The notes: a model not told the origin generated them from the letters alone. A DNA stretch of 45,646 nt from Mangrovicoccus sp. HB161399 (GCF_013184745.1 NZ_JAATVU010000048.1:1-45646); one strand, 5' to 3'; shown: positions 28,906 to 38,171, counted from the first letter of the stretch. A program made the numbers and translations.

Positions 28906-30201
28906 TCAACGCTCGGGGAGCAGTCCCCGAGGCGAGAAGCGAAGCACGAGGAGCAGCACAACGCCCATGGTCAGCAGGCGCATATGTGCGGCGCTGTCCA
29001 GCAGGTGCGTCTTCAGGGCACCGTCCGGCAGGGGCATGGTGACGACGTTCAGCAGCATCTGGCCCAAAGGCTCGACCTCCACCCAGAGGAAAAAGATCAG
29101 GAAGCCGCCCAGCACGCCGCCAAGCGTGTTGCCGGAGCCGCCGACGATCACCATCACCCAGATCAGGAAGGTAAAGCGCAGCGGCTGGTAGGTGCCCGGG
29201 GTCAGCTGGCTGTCGAGCGTCGTCATCATTGCGCCGGCGATCCCGCAGATCGCGGAGCCGAGGATGAACACCTGCAGATGGCGCCGGGTCACGTCCTTGC
29301 CCATGGCCGCGGCGGCGACCTCGTTGTCGCGGATGGCCCGCATCATCCGGCCCCAAGGCGCATTCAGCGCCAGCTGCGTCAGAACCACGAGAACGACCAG
29401 CACCGTTGCGAAGAGGCCGGTATAGAGCAGCTTCACGTAGAGCGTGGAGGCTGTAACCGGGTCGAGTCCCAGGCCGGAGGCGGCCTCGACGAAGCCCGGA
29501 TCCTGCTGCAGGTCGATCTCGTAGGGAACCGGCCGGGGGATGCCGACGACGTTCTTCACGCCCCGCGCCAGCCAGTCCTCGTTCTTCAGGATGCTGATGA
29601 TGATTTCCGAGATGCCCAGCGTCGCCACGGCGAGATAGTCGCTGCGCAACCCCAGCGCGGTCTTGCCGATCACCCAGGCAGCGCCCGCCGCGAGCAATCC
29701 GCCGACCGGCCAGGCGAGGAGCACGGGCAGTCCGAGACCGCCGAGAAAACCGGTGGAAGCCGGATTCACGGCCTCCACGGCGTCGCGGGCCGGATCGAAA
29801 AGCGTGCGGTAGAGCGCGAATCCAGCGATGGCCAGAACGGCCGTGGTTGCAGCGCGCAACCATCCTGCGTGCAGGCGCTTGCGGATTGCAACCACCGCGG
29901 CAATTGCGCCGATCCCGACCAGAAGCGCGAAGATCAGTCGGGTACCGCCCGCGGCCCAGGCCTCCTGCACGGGTGGTTCGGAGACCAGAACGGCGGCCAG
30001 CCCGCCGAGTGCGACGAACCCCATGATCCCGACATTGAAGAGCCCGGCAAAGCCCCATTGGGTGTTCAGCCCCAACGCCATGATGGCCGAGACCAGCCCC
30101 ATGTTGAGGATGTAGAGCGCGGTGTTCCAGCTTTGGAGGACGCCGGTCAGGACGATGAGCAGGGCTACCAGAAGGAACAGGAAGATGGTGCGCAGGGTCA
30201 T
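28906..30201 (-). CDS. Branched-chain amino acid-type ABC transporter permease (LivM class)
   Basis: A 431-residue inner-membrane permease with many hydrophobic segments; GLNTQWGFAGLFNVGIMGF (45-63) and MRAIRDNEVAAAAMGKDV are hallmarks of LivM. An extra membrane-rich stretch (about 75-160) makes it longer than E. coli LivM-type minimal proteins but within the usual range for alphaproteobacteria. It partners the LivH-class protein, whose stop it overlaps by 4 nt. Transport substrate is unknown: this family carries branched-chain amino acids, other amino acids, urea or aromatic compounds. Confidence 0.9.
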   Translation of the reverse strand: MTLRTIFLFLLVALLIVLTGVLQSWNTALYILNMGLVSAIMALGLNTQWGFAGLFNVGIMGFVALGGLAAVLVSEPPVQEAWAAGGTRLIFALLVGIGAIAAVVAIRKRLHAGWLRAATTAVLAIAGFALYRTLFDPARDAVEAVNPASTGFLGGLGLPVLLAWPVGGLLAAGAAWVIGKTALGLRSDYLAVATLGISEIIISILKNEDWLARGVKNVVGIPRPVPYEIDLQQDPGFVEAASGLGLDPVTASTLYVKLLYTGLFATVLVVLVVLTQLALNAPWGRMMRAIRDNEVAAAAMGKDVTRRHLQVFILGSAICGIAGAMMTTLDSQLTPGTYQPLRFTFLIWVMVIVGGSGNTLGGVLGGFLIFFLWVEVEPLGQMLLNVVTMPLPDGALKTHLLDSAAHMRLLTMGVVLLLVLRFSPRGLLPER

Positions 30202-31208
30202 GTCGAGGTCCCCTTGAAGAGGCCGGTGGGCTTGATGAGCAGGACGAGGACGAGGATCAGGAAGCTGACGGCGTTCTTGTATTCGGTGCCCAGGAGCTGC
30301 GCGAGCCCGTCGGGCGCGAGCCCCATCGGCAGCAGATAGGAGAAGACCTTCTTCCAGGCATAGGTCAGGCCGACCTCTGAGAAGGCGACGATGAAACCGC
30401 CGACGATCGCACCGACCGGCGAGCCAAGGCCGCCGACGATGGCTGCGGCGAAGATCGGCAGGAGCAGCTGGAAATAGGTGAAGGGCTTGAAGGACTTGTC
30501 GAGCCCGTAAAGCGTGCCCGCGATGGTGGCGAGTGCGGCGACGAGGATCCAGGTGATGGCGACGACGCGCTCGGGGTCGATGCCGGAGAGCAGCGCCAGG
30601 TCGCGGTTGTCGGCGAAGGCGCGCATCGACTTGCCGGTGCGCGTGCGGTTGAGGAACCAGAAGAGCGCTGCCATCACCACCGCCGCAGTCAGCACGGTGA
30701 TGCCCTGGCTGGTCTTGATGGCGAGGCCCTCGTCGAGGCCGCTCCAGGCCTTGAAGTCGCGGGCCGACACCAGGAATCGTGCGCCGTCGTCGAAGCGCTG
30801 GTCATCGACGCCGATGATGAAGCGAACGAGCCCGTTCATCACGAACATCACGCCGATCGAGACGATCAGCAGGATGGCGGAACTGGCGCGCTGCTGCCGG
30901 TAGAAGCGGTAGACCAGCCGGTCGGTCGCGAGAAGCAGCGCGGCGGTGGCGGCGATGCCGGCGGGCAGGGCGATCAGCGCGGTCGGCACCGGGCCGCCGG
31001 TGATGCCGATCGATTGCAGCCCCCAGGTGGCGAGGATCGTGACCATCGTGCCGAAGGCCATCGTGTCGCCATGGGCCACGTTGGTGAAGCGCAGCACGGC
31101 GACGGTCAAGGTCACGCCGAGCGCGCCGAGCGCCAGCTGCGCGCCATAGGCCGTGGCCGGGACGATCACGAAATTGGTCAGCGCCACCAGCGCGTTCAGA
31201 AGGTCCAT
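30198..31208 (-). CDS. Branched-chain amino acid-type ABC transporter permease (LivH class)
   Basis: A 336-residue permease of the LivH class. ALGALGVTLTVAVLRFTNVAHGD near the N-terminus and FAAAIVGGLGSPVGAIVGGF near the C-terminus are typical, as is MRAFADNRDLALLSGIDPERV in the cytoplasmic coupling loop. It precedes the LivM-class gene with a 4-nt overlap and follows the small unknown gene after 65 nt. Confidence 0.92.
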   Translation of the reverse strand: MDLLNALVALTNFVIVPATAYGAQLALGALGVTLTVAVLRFTNVAHGDTMAFGTMVTILATWGLQSIGITGGPVPTALIALPAGIAATAALLLATDRLVYRFYRQQRASSAILLIVSIGVMFVMNGLVRFIIGVDDQRFDDGARFLVSARDFKAWSGLDEGLAIKTSQGITVLTAAVVMAALFWFLNRTRTGKSMRAFADNRDLALLSGIDPERVVAITWILVAALATIAGTLYGLDKSFKPFTYFQLLLPIFAAAIVGGLGSPVGAIVGGFIVAFSEVGLTYAWKKVFSYLLPMGLAPDGLAQLLGTEYKNAVSFLILVLVLLIKPTGLFKGTST

Positions 31209-31273
31209 CCGAATGGTCCTTTCCGCGTGAATAGAATGAAATCAGAAGGCTGCCAGACGGTTTTCATGTGCAA

Positions 31274-31621
31274 TCACCTTGCCTCGGCAGGGCGGCACCG
31301 GCCCTCGCGCGATAGCACCTGCGCCGCCATCTCGGGCTGGTTCACGACCATCACGGCCTTGCCGTCCGGGCCGATGTCGATGATCGCGTTTCGGCCGAAT
31401 TCGAAGATCTCGTCGCTGGAGAAGCTGGTCCAGACACCACGCCTCTCTATCCGGAAGGGCGCGTCGCGTTCGCTGTCGGAGCGCATCAGGGCGAAGCCGT
31501 CGACCGCGGCCGCGGTCAGCTCCAGGTCGAGTCGGCTGTCGAAGGGGTTGCGGCCGTCGACCGAGGCAGTGACGAAGGAACAGGCGATGCCGGAGGCGGC
31601 AAGGGCGGAGAGCACGTCCAT
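31274..31621 (-). CDS. Unknown 115-residue protein inside the liv-type operon
   Basis: I do not recognise this protein. It is 115 residues, soluble-looking, without signal peptide or membrane segments, and its middle (LELTAAAVDGFALMRSDSER) and end (DIGPDGKAVMVVNQPEMAA) suggest a small mixed alpha/beta fold. ATG 31621 is one base after the LivF-class stop, making translational coupling likely; a longer frame upstream overlaps that gene and is less credible. It sits between the ATPase and permease genes of an ABC operon, so it may relate to handling or sensing the transported compound, but nothing in the sequence shows this. Composition matches its neighbours. Confidence 0.7.
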   Translation of the reverse strand: MDVLSALAASGIACSFVTASVDGRNPFDSRLDLELTAAAVDGFALMRSDSERDAPFRIERRGVWTSFSSDEIFEFGRNAIIDIGPDGKAVMVVNQPEMAAQVLSREGRCRPAEAR

Positions 31622-31622
31622 C

Positions 31623-32333
31623 TCAGCCCCCGAGGAAGCTCTGCCGGACATGGCTGTCCGCCAGCAGTGCCGCGCCGGTATCGGTGAAGCGGTTCGCGCC
31701 CTGCACGAGGACAAAGCCGGTATCCGCGATTTCGAGCGCTTGCCGCGCGTTCTGCTCGACCATCAGGATCGAGATGCCGGTGCGGGCAACCTCGATGATC
31801 CGGTCGAAAAGCTCGTCCATGACGATCGGGCTGACCCCGGCCGTGGGCTCGTCGAGCATCAGCAGCTGCGGCTTCGTCATCAGCGCGCGGCCGACGGCGA
31901 CCTGCTGGCGCTGGCCGCCCGAGAGTTCGCCCGCGGCCTGGTAGCGCTTGTCGCGGAGGATCGGAAACAGGTCGTAGACCTGCTCGATGGTCGGGCGGAT
32001 GTCGTCGCGGCGCAGGAAGCCGCCCATCTCCAGGTTCTCTTCGACCGTCATCGACGGGAAGATGTTGTGGGTCTGGGGGACGAAGCCCATGCCGGCGGCA
32101 ACGCGGGCCTGCGGGCTGAGGGCAGTGATGTCCCGGCCGCCCAGCGTGACCCGGCCCTCGCGCAGTGGCAGCATGCCGAAGACCGCCTTCATCGCGGTCG
32201 ATTTCCCGGCGCCGTTCGGGCCGACGATCACCGCGATCCGGCCCTTGTCCACCGACAGGTTGCAGCCGTGCAGGATGTCGGCCGAACCGTAGCCGCCGCG
32301 CATGCCGGCGGCGTTCAGGAAGGGTTCGCTCAT
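31623..32333 (-). CDS. Branched-chain amino acid-type ABC transporter ATPase (LivF class)
   Basis: A 236-residue ATPase with Walker A GPNGAGKST (38-46), signature LSGGQRQQVAVGRAL and Walker B LLMLDEPTAGVSP. FVPQTHNIFPSMTVEENL is typical of LivF. With LivG it powers the two permeases. Its ATG overlaps the LivG-class stop by 4 nt. Confidence 0.94.
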   Translation of the reverse strand: MSEPFLNAAGMRGGYGSADILHGCNLSVDKGRIAVIVGPNGAGKSTAMKAVFGMLPLREGRVTLGGRDITALSPQARVAAGMGFVPQTHNIFPSMTVEENLEMGGFLRRDDIRPTIEQVYDLFPILRDKRYQAAGELSGGQRQQVAVGRALMTKPQLLMLDEPTAGVSPIVMDELFDRIIEVARTGISILMVEQNARQALEIADTGFVLVQGANRFTDTGAALLADSHVRQSFLGG

Positions 32334-33109
32334 GAGGCGGCAACCTTGTTCTTGAGCCCGGTGCCGAGATAGGCCTCGATCACGTCCGGATTGGCCTTGA
32401 TCTCGGCGATCGTGCCCTCCGCCAGCACCGTGCCCTCGGCCATGCAGATGACCGGGTCGCAGAGGCGGCCGATGAAATCCATGTCGTGCTCGATCATGCA
32501 GAACGTGTAGCCGCGCTCCTGGTTGAGGCGGAGGATGGCGTCGCCGATGGTGTTCAGCAACGTGCGGTTCACCCCGGCGCCGACCTCGTCGAGAAAGACG
32601 ATCCTGGCATCGACCATCATGGTGCGGCCGAGTTCCAGAAGCTTCTTCTGGCCGCCGGAGAGATTGCCGGCCTTCTCATCTGCGAGATGGTCGATTGTCA
32701 GGAATTCAAGGACTTCGTCGGCCTTCTTCATGTTAGCCCGCTCTTCCGCGGCGATGCGGCGGCGGTTTGCCCAGGTGTTCCAGAGCGTCTCGCCCGACTG
32801 TTCCGCCGGGACCATCATCAGGTTTTCCCGCACGGTCAGGGAGGAGAATTCATGCGCGATCTGGAAGGTCCGCAGCAGCCCCTTGTGGAACAGCTGGTGC
32901 GGGGCAAGTCCGGTAATGTCCTCGCCGCCCATGGAGACGGTGCCCGAGGTTGGCTTAAGAACGCCCGCTATGCAGTTGAAAAGCGTTGTCTTTCCTGCGC
33001 CGTTCGGGCCGATCAGACCGGTGATCGAGCCCTCCCGTATGGTCAGGGATGCGCCGTTGACGGCATGGAAGCCGCCGAAGCGCATGACGAGATTGTCGAC
33101 GGATATCAT
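32330..33109 (-). CDS. Branched-chain amino acid-type ABC transporter ATPase (LivG class)
   Basis: A 259-residue ATPase with Walker A GPNGAGKTT (34-42), signature LSGGQKKLLELGR and Walker B IVFLDEVGAGVN. The position after VFLDE is V rather than the usual P. I chose ATG 33109 (MISVDNLVMRFGG) because the conserved LivG start lies there; an extension to 33172 has no conserved sequence. It follows the binding-protein gene after an 88-nt gap containing a hairpin. Confidence 0.93.
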   Translation of the reverse strand: MISVDNLVMRFGGFHAVNGASLTIREGSITGLIGPNGAGKTTLFNCIAGVLKPTSGTVSMGGEDITGLAPHQLFHKGLLRTFQIAHEFSSLTVRENLMMVPAEQSGETLWNTWANRRRIAAEERANMKKADEVLEFLTIDHLADEKAGNLSGGQKKLLELGRTMMVDARIVFLDEVGAGVNRTLLNTIGDAILRLNQERGYTFCMIEHDMDFIGRLCDPVICMAEGTVLAEGTIAEIKANPDVIEAYLGTGLKNKVAAS

Positions 33110-33164
33110 GTGCGGGCCCCATCCCGGAACGCGTGATCGCTGGCCGCTAGCAGCAGTCCGGAGC

Positions 33165-33181
33165 CCGGGCAAGGTGCCCGG
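33165..33181 (-). terminator. Intercistronic hairpin between binding-protein and livG-type genes
   Basis: CCGGGCA and TGCCCGG form a 7-bp stem over an AGG loop, 17 nt after the binding-protein gene stop. No T-run follows. It may reduce read-through so that the binding protein is made in excess over the membrane parts. Confidence 0.4.
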
Positions 33182-33197
33182 ACCCCGGAACGTGGCG

Positions 33198-34379
33198 TCA
33201 GCGGTAGCCGACGGTGACGATCTCGCCGCCTTCGATGGTGACCTCGCGGAAGCGGCCGGAGGCTTCGCCCGGGCCGATCAGCTCGACGTCGGAGGCGCCG
33301 ACATAGTCGATGTCGCCGCCGCCCGCGAGGATCTCCAGGCCCTTGGCAAGCTCGCCGGGATAGATCTTCTCGCCCGGCGCGTTGGCGACTTCCATGACCT
33401 TTTCCTTGTAGGCCGAGGCGTCCGCGGACCCCGCGGCCTGCATCGCCAGCATGATCAGCGCGGCGGCGTCATAGCCTTCCTTGGCATAGACCTGCGAGCC
33501 GTCGAATCCTGCCGCCTCGGCTAGGCTGTCGAAGGTCGCGCCGCCTTCGGAGTCCGAGCCCGGCAGCTGGCCGAAGGAGCCGTCGATGTCGCTGCCGAAT
33601 TTCTCGGTCAGGGAGGGGGCGACCATGCCGTCGGGCAGCACGAAGGTGTCGAAGGCGCCGGTGTCGAGCGCCGACTGGATGATGCCCGAGCCGCCCTCGT
33701 CGACATAGCCCGCCACGACCAGCGCCTCGCCGCCGGCCGAGGCCAGCGCGCCGACCTCCGCGGAATAGTCGCCCTTGCCGTCGTCATGCGGCGCGACGAT
33801 GGTCACGGTGCCGCCGGCCGCCTCGAAGGCGGACTGGAAGCTGTCGGCCAGGCCCTTGCCGTAGTCGTTGTTGGTATAGGTCACGGCGACCTCGGTCAGG
33901 CCGTGTTCCTTGATGATGTCGGCCATCACCACAGACTGGCGCGCATCCGAGGGCGCGGTGCGGAAGAACAGGCCGTTGTCCTCGACCGTCGACAGGCCCG
34001 GCGAGGTCGCGGAGGGAGAGATCATCACGACGCCGTTGGGGATGGCGACGTTGGCCAGGACCGCGCCGGTCGCGCCCGAGCACATCGCGCCGACGATGCC
34101 GGCCACGCCCTCGGCGGTCACCAGCCGTTCGCCCGCGGCGGTGGCGGCGGAGGCGTCGACGCAGGTGGAGTCGCCGCGCACCGGGGTCACGGTCTCGCCG
34201 CCGAGGAGCTTGCCGCTGTCCGACGCCTCGGAAAGGGCCATCTCCGCGCCGCTCGCGATCGGGCCTGCAACGGATTCCAGCGGGCCGGTGAAGCCCAGCA
34301 GCACGCCGATCTTGACCTCGGCATGGGCGGCTCCGGCAAGCAGCGCGAGCATGGCGCTGGCGGACAGAAGCGATTTCAT
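33198..34379 (-). CDS. Branched-chain amino acid-type periplasmic binding protein (LivK class)
   Basis: A 393-residue Peripla_BP_6-type protein. The signal peptide is about 1-20 (MKSLLSASAMLALLAGAAHA, then EVKIGVLLGFTGP). It contains GAMCSGATGAVLANVAIPNGVVMISPSATSP-like family sequence at about 96-126, typical of this binding-protein class. It begins the leftward transporter operon and would determine substrate choice, which cannot be deduced here. GGGAGT lies upstream of ATG 34379. Confidence 0.93.
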   Translation of the reverse strand: MKSLLSASAMLALLAGAAHAEVKIGVLLGFTGPLESVAGPIASGAEMALSEASDSGKLLGGETVTPVRGDSTCVDASAATAAGERLVTAEGVAGIVGAMCSGATGAVLANVAIPNGVVMISPSATSPGLSTVEDNGLFFRTAPSDARQSVVMADIIKEHGLTEVAVTYTNNDYGKGLADSFQSAFEAAGGTVTIVAPHDDGKGDYSAEVGALASAGGEALVVAGYVDEGGSGIIQSALDTGAFDTFVLPDGMVAPSLTEKFGSDIDGSFGQLPGSDSEGGATFDSLAEAAGFDGSQVYAKEGYDAAALIMLAMQAAGSADASAYKEKVMEVANAPGEKIYPGELAKGLEILAGGGDIDYVGASDVELIGPGEASGRFREVTIEGGEIVTVGYR

Positions 34380-34429
34380 GGCTGACTCCCTGTTTTCAGC
34401 ATGTTTGGCCGGAGGCTAGACCCAAGCCT

Positions 34430-34452
34430 GCGCGAAGAAAAGGCTTTCGCGC
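34430..34452 (-). terminator. Candidate terminator after GlxA-family gene
   Basis: GCGCGAA and TTCGCGC form a 7-bp stem across a 9-nt loop, about 40 nt beyond the regulator's stop on the minus strand and upstream of the binding-protein gene. It may separate the two same-strand units. No T-run follows on the minus strand, so confidence is modest. Confidence 0.4.
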
Positions 34453-34492
34453 GGATGCCGCTGCGGCCGGACATGCGGCAGAATGGGCGCGC

Positions 34493-35548
34493 TCAGTCGG
34501 GCAGGCCCTCGGCGCCCGCCTCCCAGTCCTCGGCCCCTTCCGGCGCCTCGGCGTCGCGGGCCGCGCCATGGGCGCCGCGCTCGCGGTAGGGGGTGGCGCC
34601 GTATTGGGCACGGTAGCACTTGGAGAAATGCGAGGGCGAGGCGAAGCCCGAGGCCAGCGCCACGTTGATCACGCTCATGTCGGTCTGCAGGAGCAGGTTG
34701 CGCGCCTTCTGCAGGCGCAGCTCCATGTAGTAGCGCTTGGGCGAGCGGGCGAGATAGCGGCGGAACAGCCGTTCCAGCTGGCGGGTGGAGAGCCCGGCGT
34801 CGCGGGCGAGGATGGTTGGGCTGACCGGCTCCTCGATATTGGCCTCCATCCGCTGGATGACCTCGGAGAGCTTGGCATGGCGCACGCCGATCCGCGAGGG
34901 CACAGACAGGCGCTGCACGTCCTGGTCGGTGCGGATCGCGGAATAGATCATCTGGTCGGCGACCGCCGCGGCGGTTTCGGGCCCGTGGTCGCGGGCGATC
35001 AGGCTCAGCATCATGTCGATGACGGCGGTCCCGCCCGCGCAGGTCAGCCGGTTGCCGTCATGGGCGAAGACCGCCTTCGACAGCAGGACGTCGGCGAATT
35101 CCTCGGCGAAGCTCTCGTTGTTCTCCCAGTGGATGGTCGCGCGGCGGTTGTCGAGCAGCCCCGCGCGCGCCAGCGCGTAGGCGCCGGTGCAGATGCCCGC
35201 GATCGTGCCGCCGCGGCGCGCCTCGCGGCGCAGCCACGAGATCAGCGCGGGCGGCGCATGCTCGCGGATGTCCAGCCCGCCGCAGATCACGATCATGTCG
35301 CCGTGGCGGGTTTCGGGCAGGGGGCCGTCCACCCGGAAGACCGCGCCCGCCGAACAGGCCGTGTCCGCCCCGCCGCAGGAGACCATGGTCCAGCTGTAGA
35401 GCGTTTCGCCCGCCACCATGTTGGCGATGCGCAGGCATTCGAGCGCGCCGGCATGGCTGATCAGGGTGAACTCGGGCACCAGCACGAAGACGATGCGCTG
35501 CGGGCTGTCCTGCGCAGGTGCGGGGCGGGAAGGGGGGGTGCGCGCCAT
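34493..35548 (-). CDS. GlxA-family transcriptional regulator (DJ-1/PfpI domain plus AraC HTH)
   Basis: A 351-residue regulator. The N-terminal half is a DJ-1/PfpI-like domain with the nucleophile-elbow sequence [13 protein letters not shown] (C120), used in this family for ligand sensing rather than catalysis. The C-terminal half is an AraC double HTH ([20 protein letters not shown] and [18 protein letters not shown]). ATG 35548 is chosen; an open frame runs further upstream but lacks conserved sequence. Relatives control choline, carnitine, arginine or glycine-betaine use. It is divergent from the DAHP synthase gene across 181 bp; there is no evidence that it regulates it. Confidence 0.9.
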   Translation of the reverse strand: MARTPPSRPAPAQDSPQRIVFVLVPEFTLISHAGALECLRIANMVAGETLYSWTMVSCGGADTACSAGAVFRVDGPLPETRHGDMIVICGGLDIREHAPPALISWLRREARRGGTIAGICTGAYALARAGLLDNRRATIHWENNESFAEEFADVLLSKAVFAHDGNRLTCAGGTAVIDMMLSLIARDHGPETAAAVADQMIYSAIRTDQDVQRLSVPSRIGVRHAKLSEVIQRMEANIEEPVSPTILARDAGLSTRQLERLFRRYLARSPKRYYMELRLQKARNLLLQTDMSVINVALASGFASPSHFSKCYRAQYGATPYRERGAHGAARDAEAPEGAEDWEAGAEGLPD

Positions 35549-35729
35549 GGGTCTGATGCCGGTGGGAAAAACGATGCGGCAGCGAAGCAGGTTTGCCGCG
35601 GCGGCGCAAGATCCAGCGGCACGCGGCACGCCTGGCACGGCCATGTTTTGGTTGACACTGGGGGCATCTGCCCGCAGAGGATGCGGACCCTGCGTGACCC
35701 GCGCAGGCCATGGACAAAGGGAGAGAACC

Positions 35730-37106
35730 ATGACCAAGGGTTGGAACAAGTCGGACTGGAGAGCATTGCCGCGGGTGCAGATGCCGGACTATCCCGACGC
35801 GGCCGCGCTGGAGGCCGTGGAGGCCCGGCTCGCCAAGTATCCGCCCCTGGTCTTTGCCGGCGAGGCGCGCACGCTGCGCCAGAAGCTGGGCCTGGCCGCG
35901 AAGGGCGAGGCGTTCCTGCTCCAGGGCGGCGACTGCGCCGAGAGCTTCCAGGAGTTCGGCGCGGATTCGATCCGCGACACCTTCAAGGTGATGCTGCAGA
36001 TGGCGATGGTGCTGACCTTCGGCGCCAAGGTGCCGGTGATCAAGGTCGGCCGCGTCGCGGGCCAGTTCGCCAAGCCGCGTTCTGCTCCGATGGAGACCGT
36101 GGACGGCGTCGAGCTGCCGAGCTACCGCGGCGACATCATCAACGACATCGACTTCACGCCGGAAGCGCGCATTCCCGATCCGCAGCGGATGCTGCAGGCC
36201 TACACCCAGGCCGCGGCCTCGCTGAACCTGCTGCGCGCCTTCTCCCAGGGCGGCTATGCCGACATGCACCAGGTCCACACCTGGACGCTGGGCTTCACCG
36301 ACGGCGAGAAGGCCGAGAAGTACCGCGCCATGGCGGAGCGCATCTCCGAGGCGCTGGCCTTCATGGACGCGGCCGGCGTCACCAAGGAAGCCACCCAGGC
36401 CGTCGGCACGGTGGATTTCTTCACCAGCCACGAGGCGCTGCTGCTGGAATACGAAGAGGCGCTCTGCCGGATCGACTCTACCTCGGGCAAGCCGGTGGCA
36501 GGCTCGGGCCACATGATCTGGATCGGCGACCGCACCCGCCAGCCGGACGGCGCGCATGTCAAGTTCTGCCAGGGCGTGATCAACCCGATCGGCCTGAAAT
36601 GCGGGCCCACCACCACCTCCGAGGATCTGAAGGTCCTGATGGAGAAGCTGAACCCGCTGAACGATCCGGGCCGCCTGACCCTGATCGCGCGCTTCGGGGC
36701 GGGCAAGGTGGACGACCACCTGCCGCGGCTGATCGAGACCGTCCGCGCCGAGGGCGCCAATGTCGTCTGGTCCTGCGACCCGATGCACGGCAACACGGTC
36801 AAGTCGGCCTCCGGCTACAAGACCCGTCCCTTCGAGGCGGTGCTGGGCGAGGTGCAGGACTTCTTCCGCGTGCACCGCGAGATGGGCACCATCCCGGGCG
36901 GCGTGCATTTCGAGATGACCGGCAAGGACGTGACCGAATGCACCGGCGGCGTGCGCGCCGTGACCGATGCGGACCTGTCTAGCCGCTACCACACCGCCTG
37001 CGACCCGCGCCTGAACGCGAGCCAGTCGCTGGAGCTGGCCTTCCTCGTCGCCGAGGAGCTGAACACGCTCCACCAGGAGCGCCACCGCACTGCCGCCGTG
37101 TCCTGA
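35730..37106 (+). CDS. Class II 3-deoxy-D-arabino-heptulosonate 7-phosphate synthase
   Basis: A 458-residue plant-type (class II) DAHP synthase. It condenses phosphoenolpyruvate with erythrose 4-phosphate, the first step of the shikimate pathway to aromatic amino acids. GGDCAESF (67-74, with metal-binding C69), [12 protein letters not shown] and the C-terminal [10 protein letters not shown] and TECTGG stretches are family landmarks. ATG 35730 has GGGAGAG upstream and gives the usual N-terminus ([10 protein letters not shown]). TTGACA at 35652-35657 could be part of its promoter, but no good -10 is seen at 17 nt. A UUCG-loop terminator follows. Confidence 0.96.
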   Translation: MTKGWNKSDWRALPRVQMPDYPDAAALEAVEARLAKYPPLVFAGEARTLRQKLGLAAKGEAFLLQGGDCAESFQEFGADSIRDTFKVMLQMAMVLTFGAKVPVIKVGRVAGQFAKPRSAPMETVDGVELPSYRGDIINDIDFTPEARIPDPQRMLQAYTQAAASLNLLRAFSQGGYADMHQVHTWTLGFTDGEKAEKYRAMAERISEALAFMDAAGVTKEATQAVGTVDFFTSHEALLLEYEEALCRIDSTSGKPVAGSGHMIWIGDRTRQPDGAHVKFCQGVINPIGLKCGPTTTSEDLKVLMEKLNPLNDPGRLTLIARFGAGKVDDHLPRLIETVRAEGANVVWSCDPMHGNTVKSASGYKTRPFEAVLGEVQDFFRVHREMGTIPGGVHFEMTGKDVTECTGGVRAVTDADLSSRYHTACDPRLNASQSLELAFLVAEELNTLHQERHRTAAVS

Positions 37107-37133
37107 TCCCGGGACCGCAGCACCGAAACATGC

Positions 37134-37161
37134 AGGCGCCGTCCCTTCGGGGGCGGCGCCT
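37134..37161 (+). terminator. Strong intrinsic-type terminator after DAHP synthase gene
   Basis: AGGCGCCGTCCC and GGGGCGGCGCCT pair over a TTCG tetraloop (12 bp with one G-T wobble), 27 nt after the stop. It is followed by TTGCGTTTCT, a mild T-rich tail. It is the first of several hairpins in this gap. Confidence 0.8.
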
Positions 37162-37170
37162 TGCGTTTCT

Positions 37171-37245
37171 GGGCTGCTGCGGAAACAGCGGCGCCCTCCG
37201 TCACGGGGCGGAGGGCGCGGCCGGAGCCTGCCTGCACGGCTCCGG
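37171..37245. other. Run of strong hairpins between convergent genes
   Basis: After the terminator the 232-bp gap continues with three more stems: GCTGCTG/CAGCGGC (near 37173-37192, one wobble), GCGCCCTCCG/CGGAGGGCGC (37191-37200 and 37209-37218, perfect) and CCGGAGCC/GGCTCCGG (37221-37228 and 37238-37245, perfect). The first and second overlap slightly. They may terminate the leftward PAS gene, or form a structured RNA. No open frame of interest lies here. Confidence 0.5.
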
Positions 37246-37338
37246 AGGCGCGCCGTCCGGGCAACCGTCCTCGGGCCGCCCAGGTGAAGGACAGCAGCCT
37301 GCGGGAACGGCCGCCGCATGGCGGCGCGGAAGGGAAGA

Positions 37339-38091
37339 TCAGTCTTCGGACGTCACCACGCGCAGCCACGGCACGCGGGTCGGCTTGCCCGGCTTGCCGT
37401 CGCTGCCGGTGGCGGAATTTCCGAAGGGAGCCTTGTCCTCGGCGAAGCCGCTGAGCGGAAGGGCCGGTTTCGGCGCGTCCTCGGCGCGGCGGTTCTTCAG
37501 CGTGAGGCCGGTTTTCAGGAGCGGAGCGCTGGCGGGCTCGATGCCTGCGATCAGGGGCTCGACGCTCATTTCGGTAACGGAGAAGCGGCGGGGGGTGCGT
37601 CCGATTTCGCCGTCATAGACCAGGCAGCCAAGGGCGCGGCTGACATCGCCGAGATCGGATTTCAGGGGCAGGATCAGAAGCTGGGCTTCGTTCTGCGGCT
37701 TGCCGATGCCACGCTCGGCAAGAAGGTCGAACCGTGCAATGGACGGCTCCTCGAATACGTGTTCCAGCGCGTCGGATACCTGCCGGCGCGCATCAGGTAC
37801 GAAGAAGCTGGTCAGCGGCATGCCGCGGACTTCCATGCCCATCAGGTCGTTGAGATGCATGCCGGCCAGGCGGAAGCGGGCCATTCCGGGGGCGATCCGC
37901 TCGAGGATGAAGGCGTATTCCAGCGCACGGTCGATGCCGCGGGGATCCACATCCGAGCGGTTGGGAACTACTCGGCCGTTGCGCAGGCCGTGCCAGTAGG
38001 CTTCGAGTTGTGAGATTGCGCTGTGCTGCATCGTAGTTTTGTAGGATTTCAGAGATACGATGTCTTGATCCTGGGTCCCGTCGTTCGCCAT
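37339..38091 (-). CDS. PAS_5-type (DUF1457) PAS-domain protein
   Basis: A 250-residue protein with one PAS-like domain at about 25-165. QLEAYWHGLRNGRVVPNRSDVDPRGIDRALEYAFILERI is the family's N-terminal pattern (about 28-66), and FRLAGMHLNDLMGMEVRG follows. There is no kinase, cyclase or DNA-binding domain. The C-terminal 70 residues are low-complexity and probably disordered. PAS_5 proteins are common in Rhodobacteraceae and mostly uncharacterised; some regulate capsule, motility or stress responses by protein contact. It is monocistronic, convergent with DAHP synthase and divergent from yicC. Confidence 0.85.
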   Translation of the reverse strand: MANDGTQDQDIVSLKSYKTTMQHSAISQLEAYWHGLRNGRVVPNRSDVDPRGIDRALEYAFILERIAPGMARFRLAGMHLNDLMGMEVRGMPLTSFFVPDARRQVSDALEHVFEEPSIARFDLLAERGIGKPQNEAQLLILPLKSDLGDVSRALGCLVYDGEIGRTPRRFSVTEMSVEPLIAGIEPASAPLLKTGLTLKNRRAEDAPKPALPLSGFAEDKAPFGNSATGSDGKPGKPTRVPWLRVVTSED

Positions 38092-38126
38092 GTCCTGCCC
38101 GTTCCGCTTGAATTTAACACATATGC

Positions 38127-38171
38127 GATGCGACGCCTAAGGAGATTTGCGCGGTTGCGGCGCGACGCATC
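38127..38171. promoter_or_regulatory. Inverted repeat in gap between PAS_5 gene and yicC
   Basis: The 146-bp divergent gap is locally AT-rich and contains GATGCG (38127-38132) and CGCATC (38166-38171), with GCGACGC repeated directly inside or beside both arms. It may be a binding site for a regulator of one or both genes. No convincing -35/-10 pair was found. Confidence 0.25.

Noticed and set aside
29821-29900. Fragments resembling the shared operon-end hairpin (TTGCAACC-like) inside the LivM-class gene
   Set aside because: They do not form the paired arms and lie in coding sequence.
35652-35680. TTGACA upstream of the DAHP synthase gene as a full promoter
   Set aside because: No acceptable -10 hexamer lies 16-18 nt downstream.
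35058-37319. A 753-codon antisense frame across the GlxA-type and DAHP synthase genes
   Set aside because: It is partly the reverse complement of the DAHP synthase gene and partly a shifted frame of the regulator; no domain is visible.
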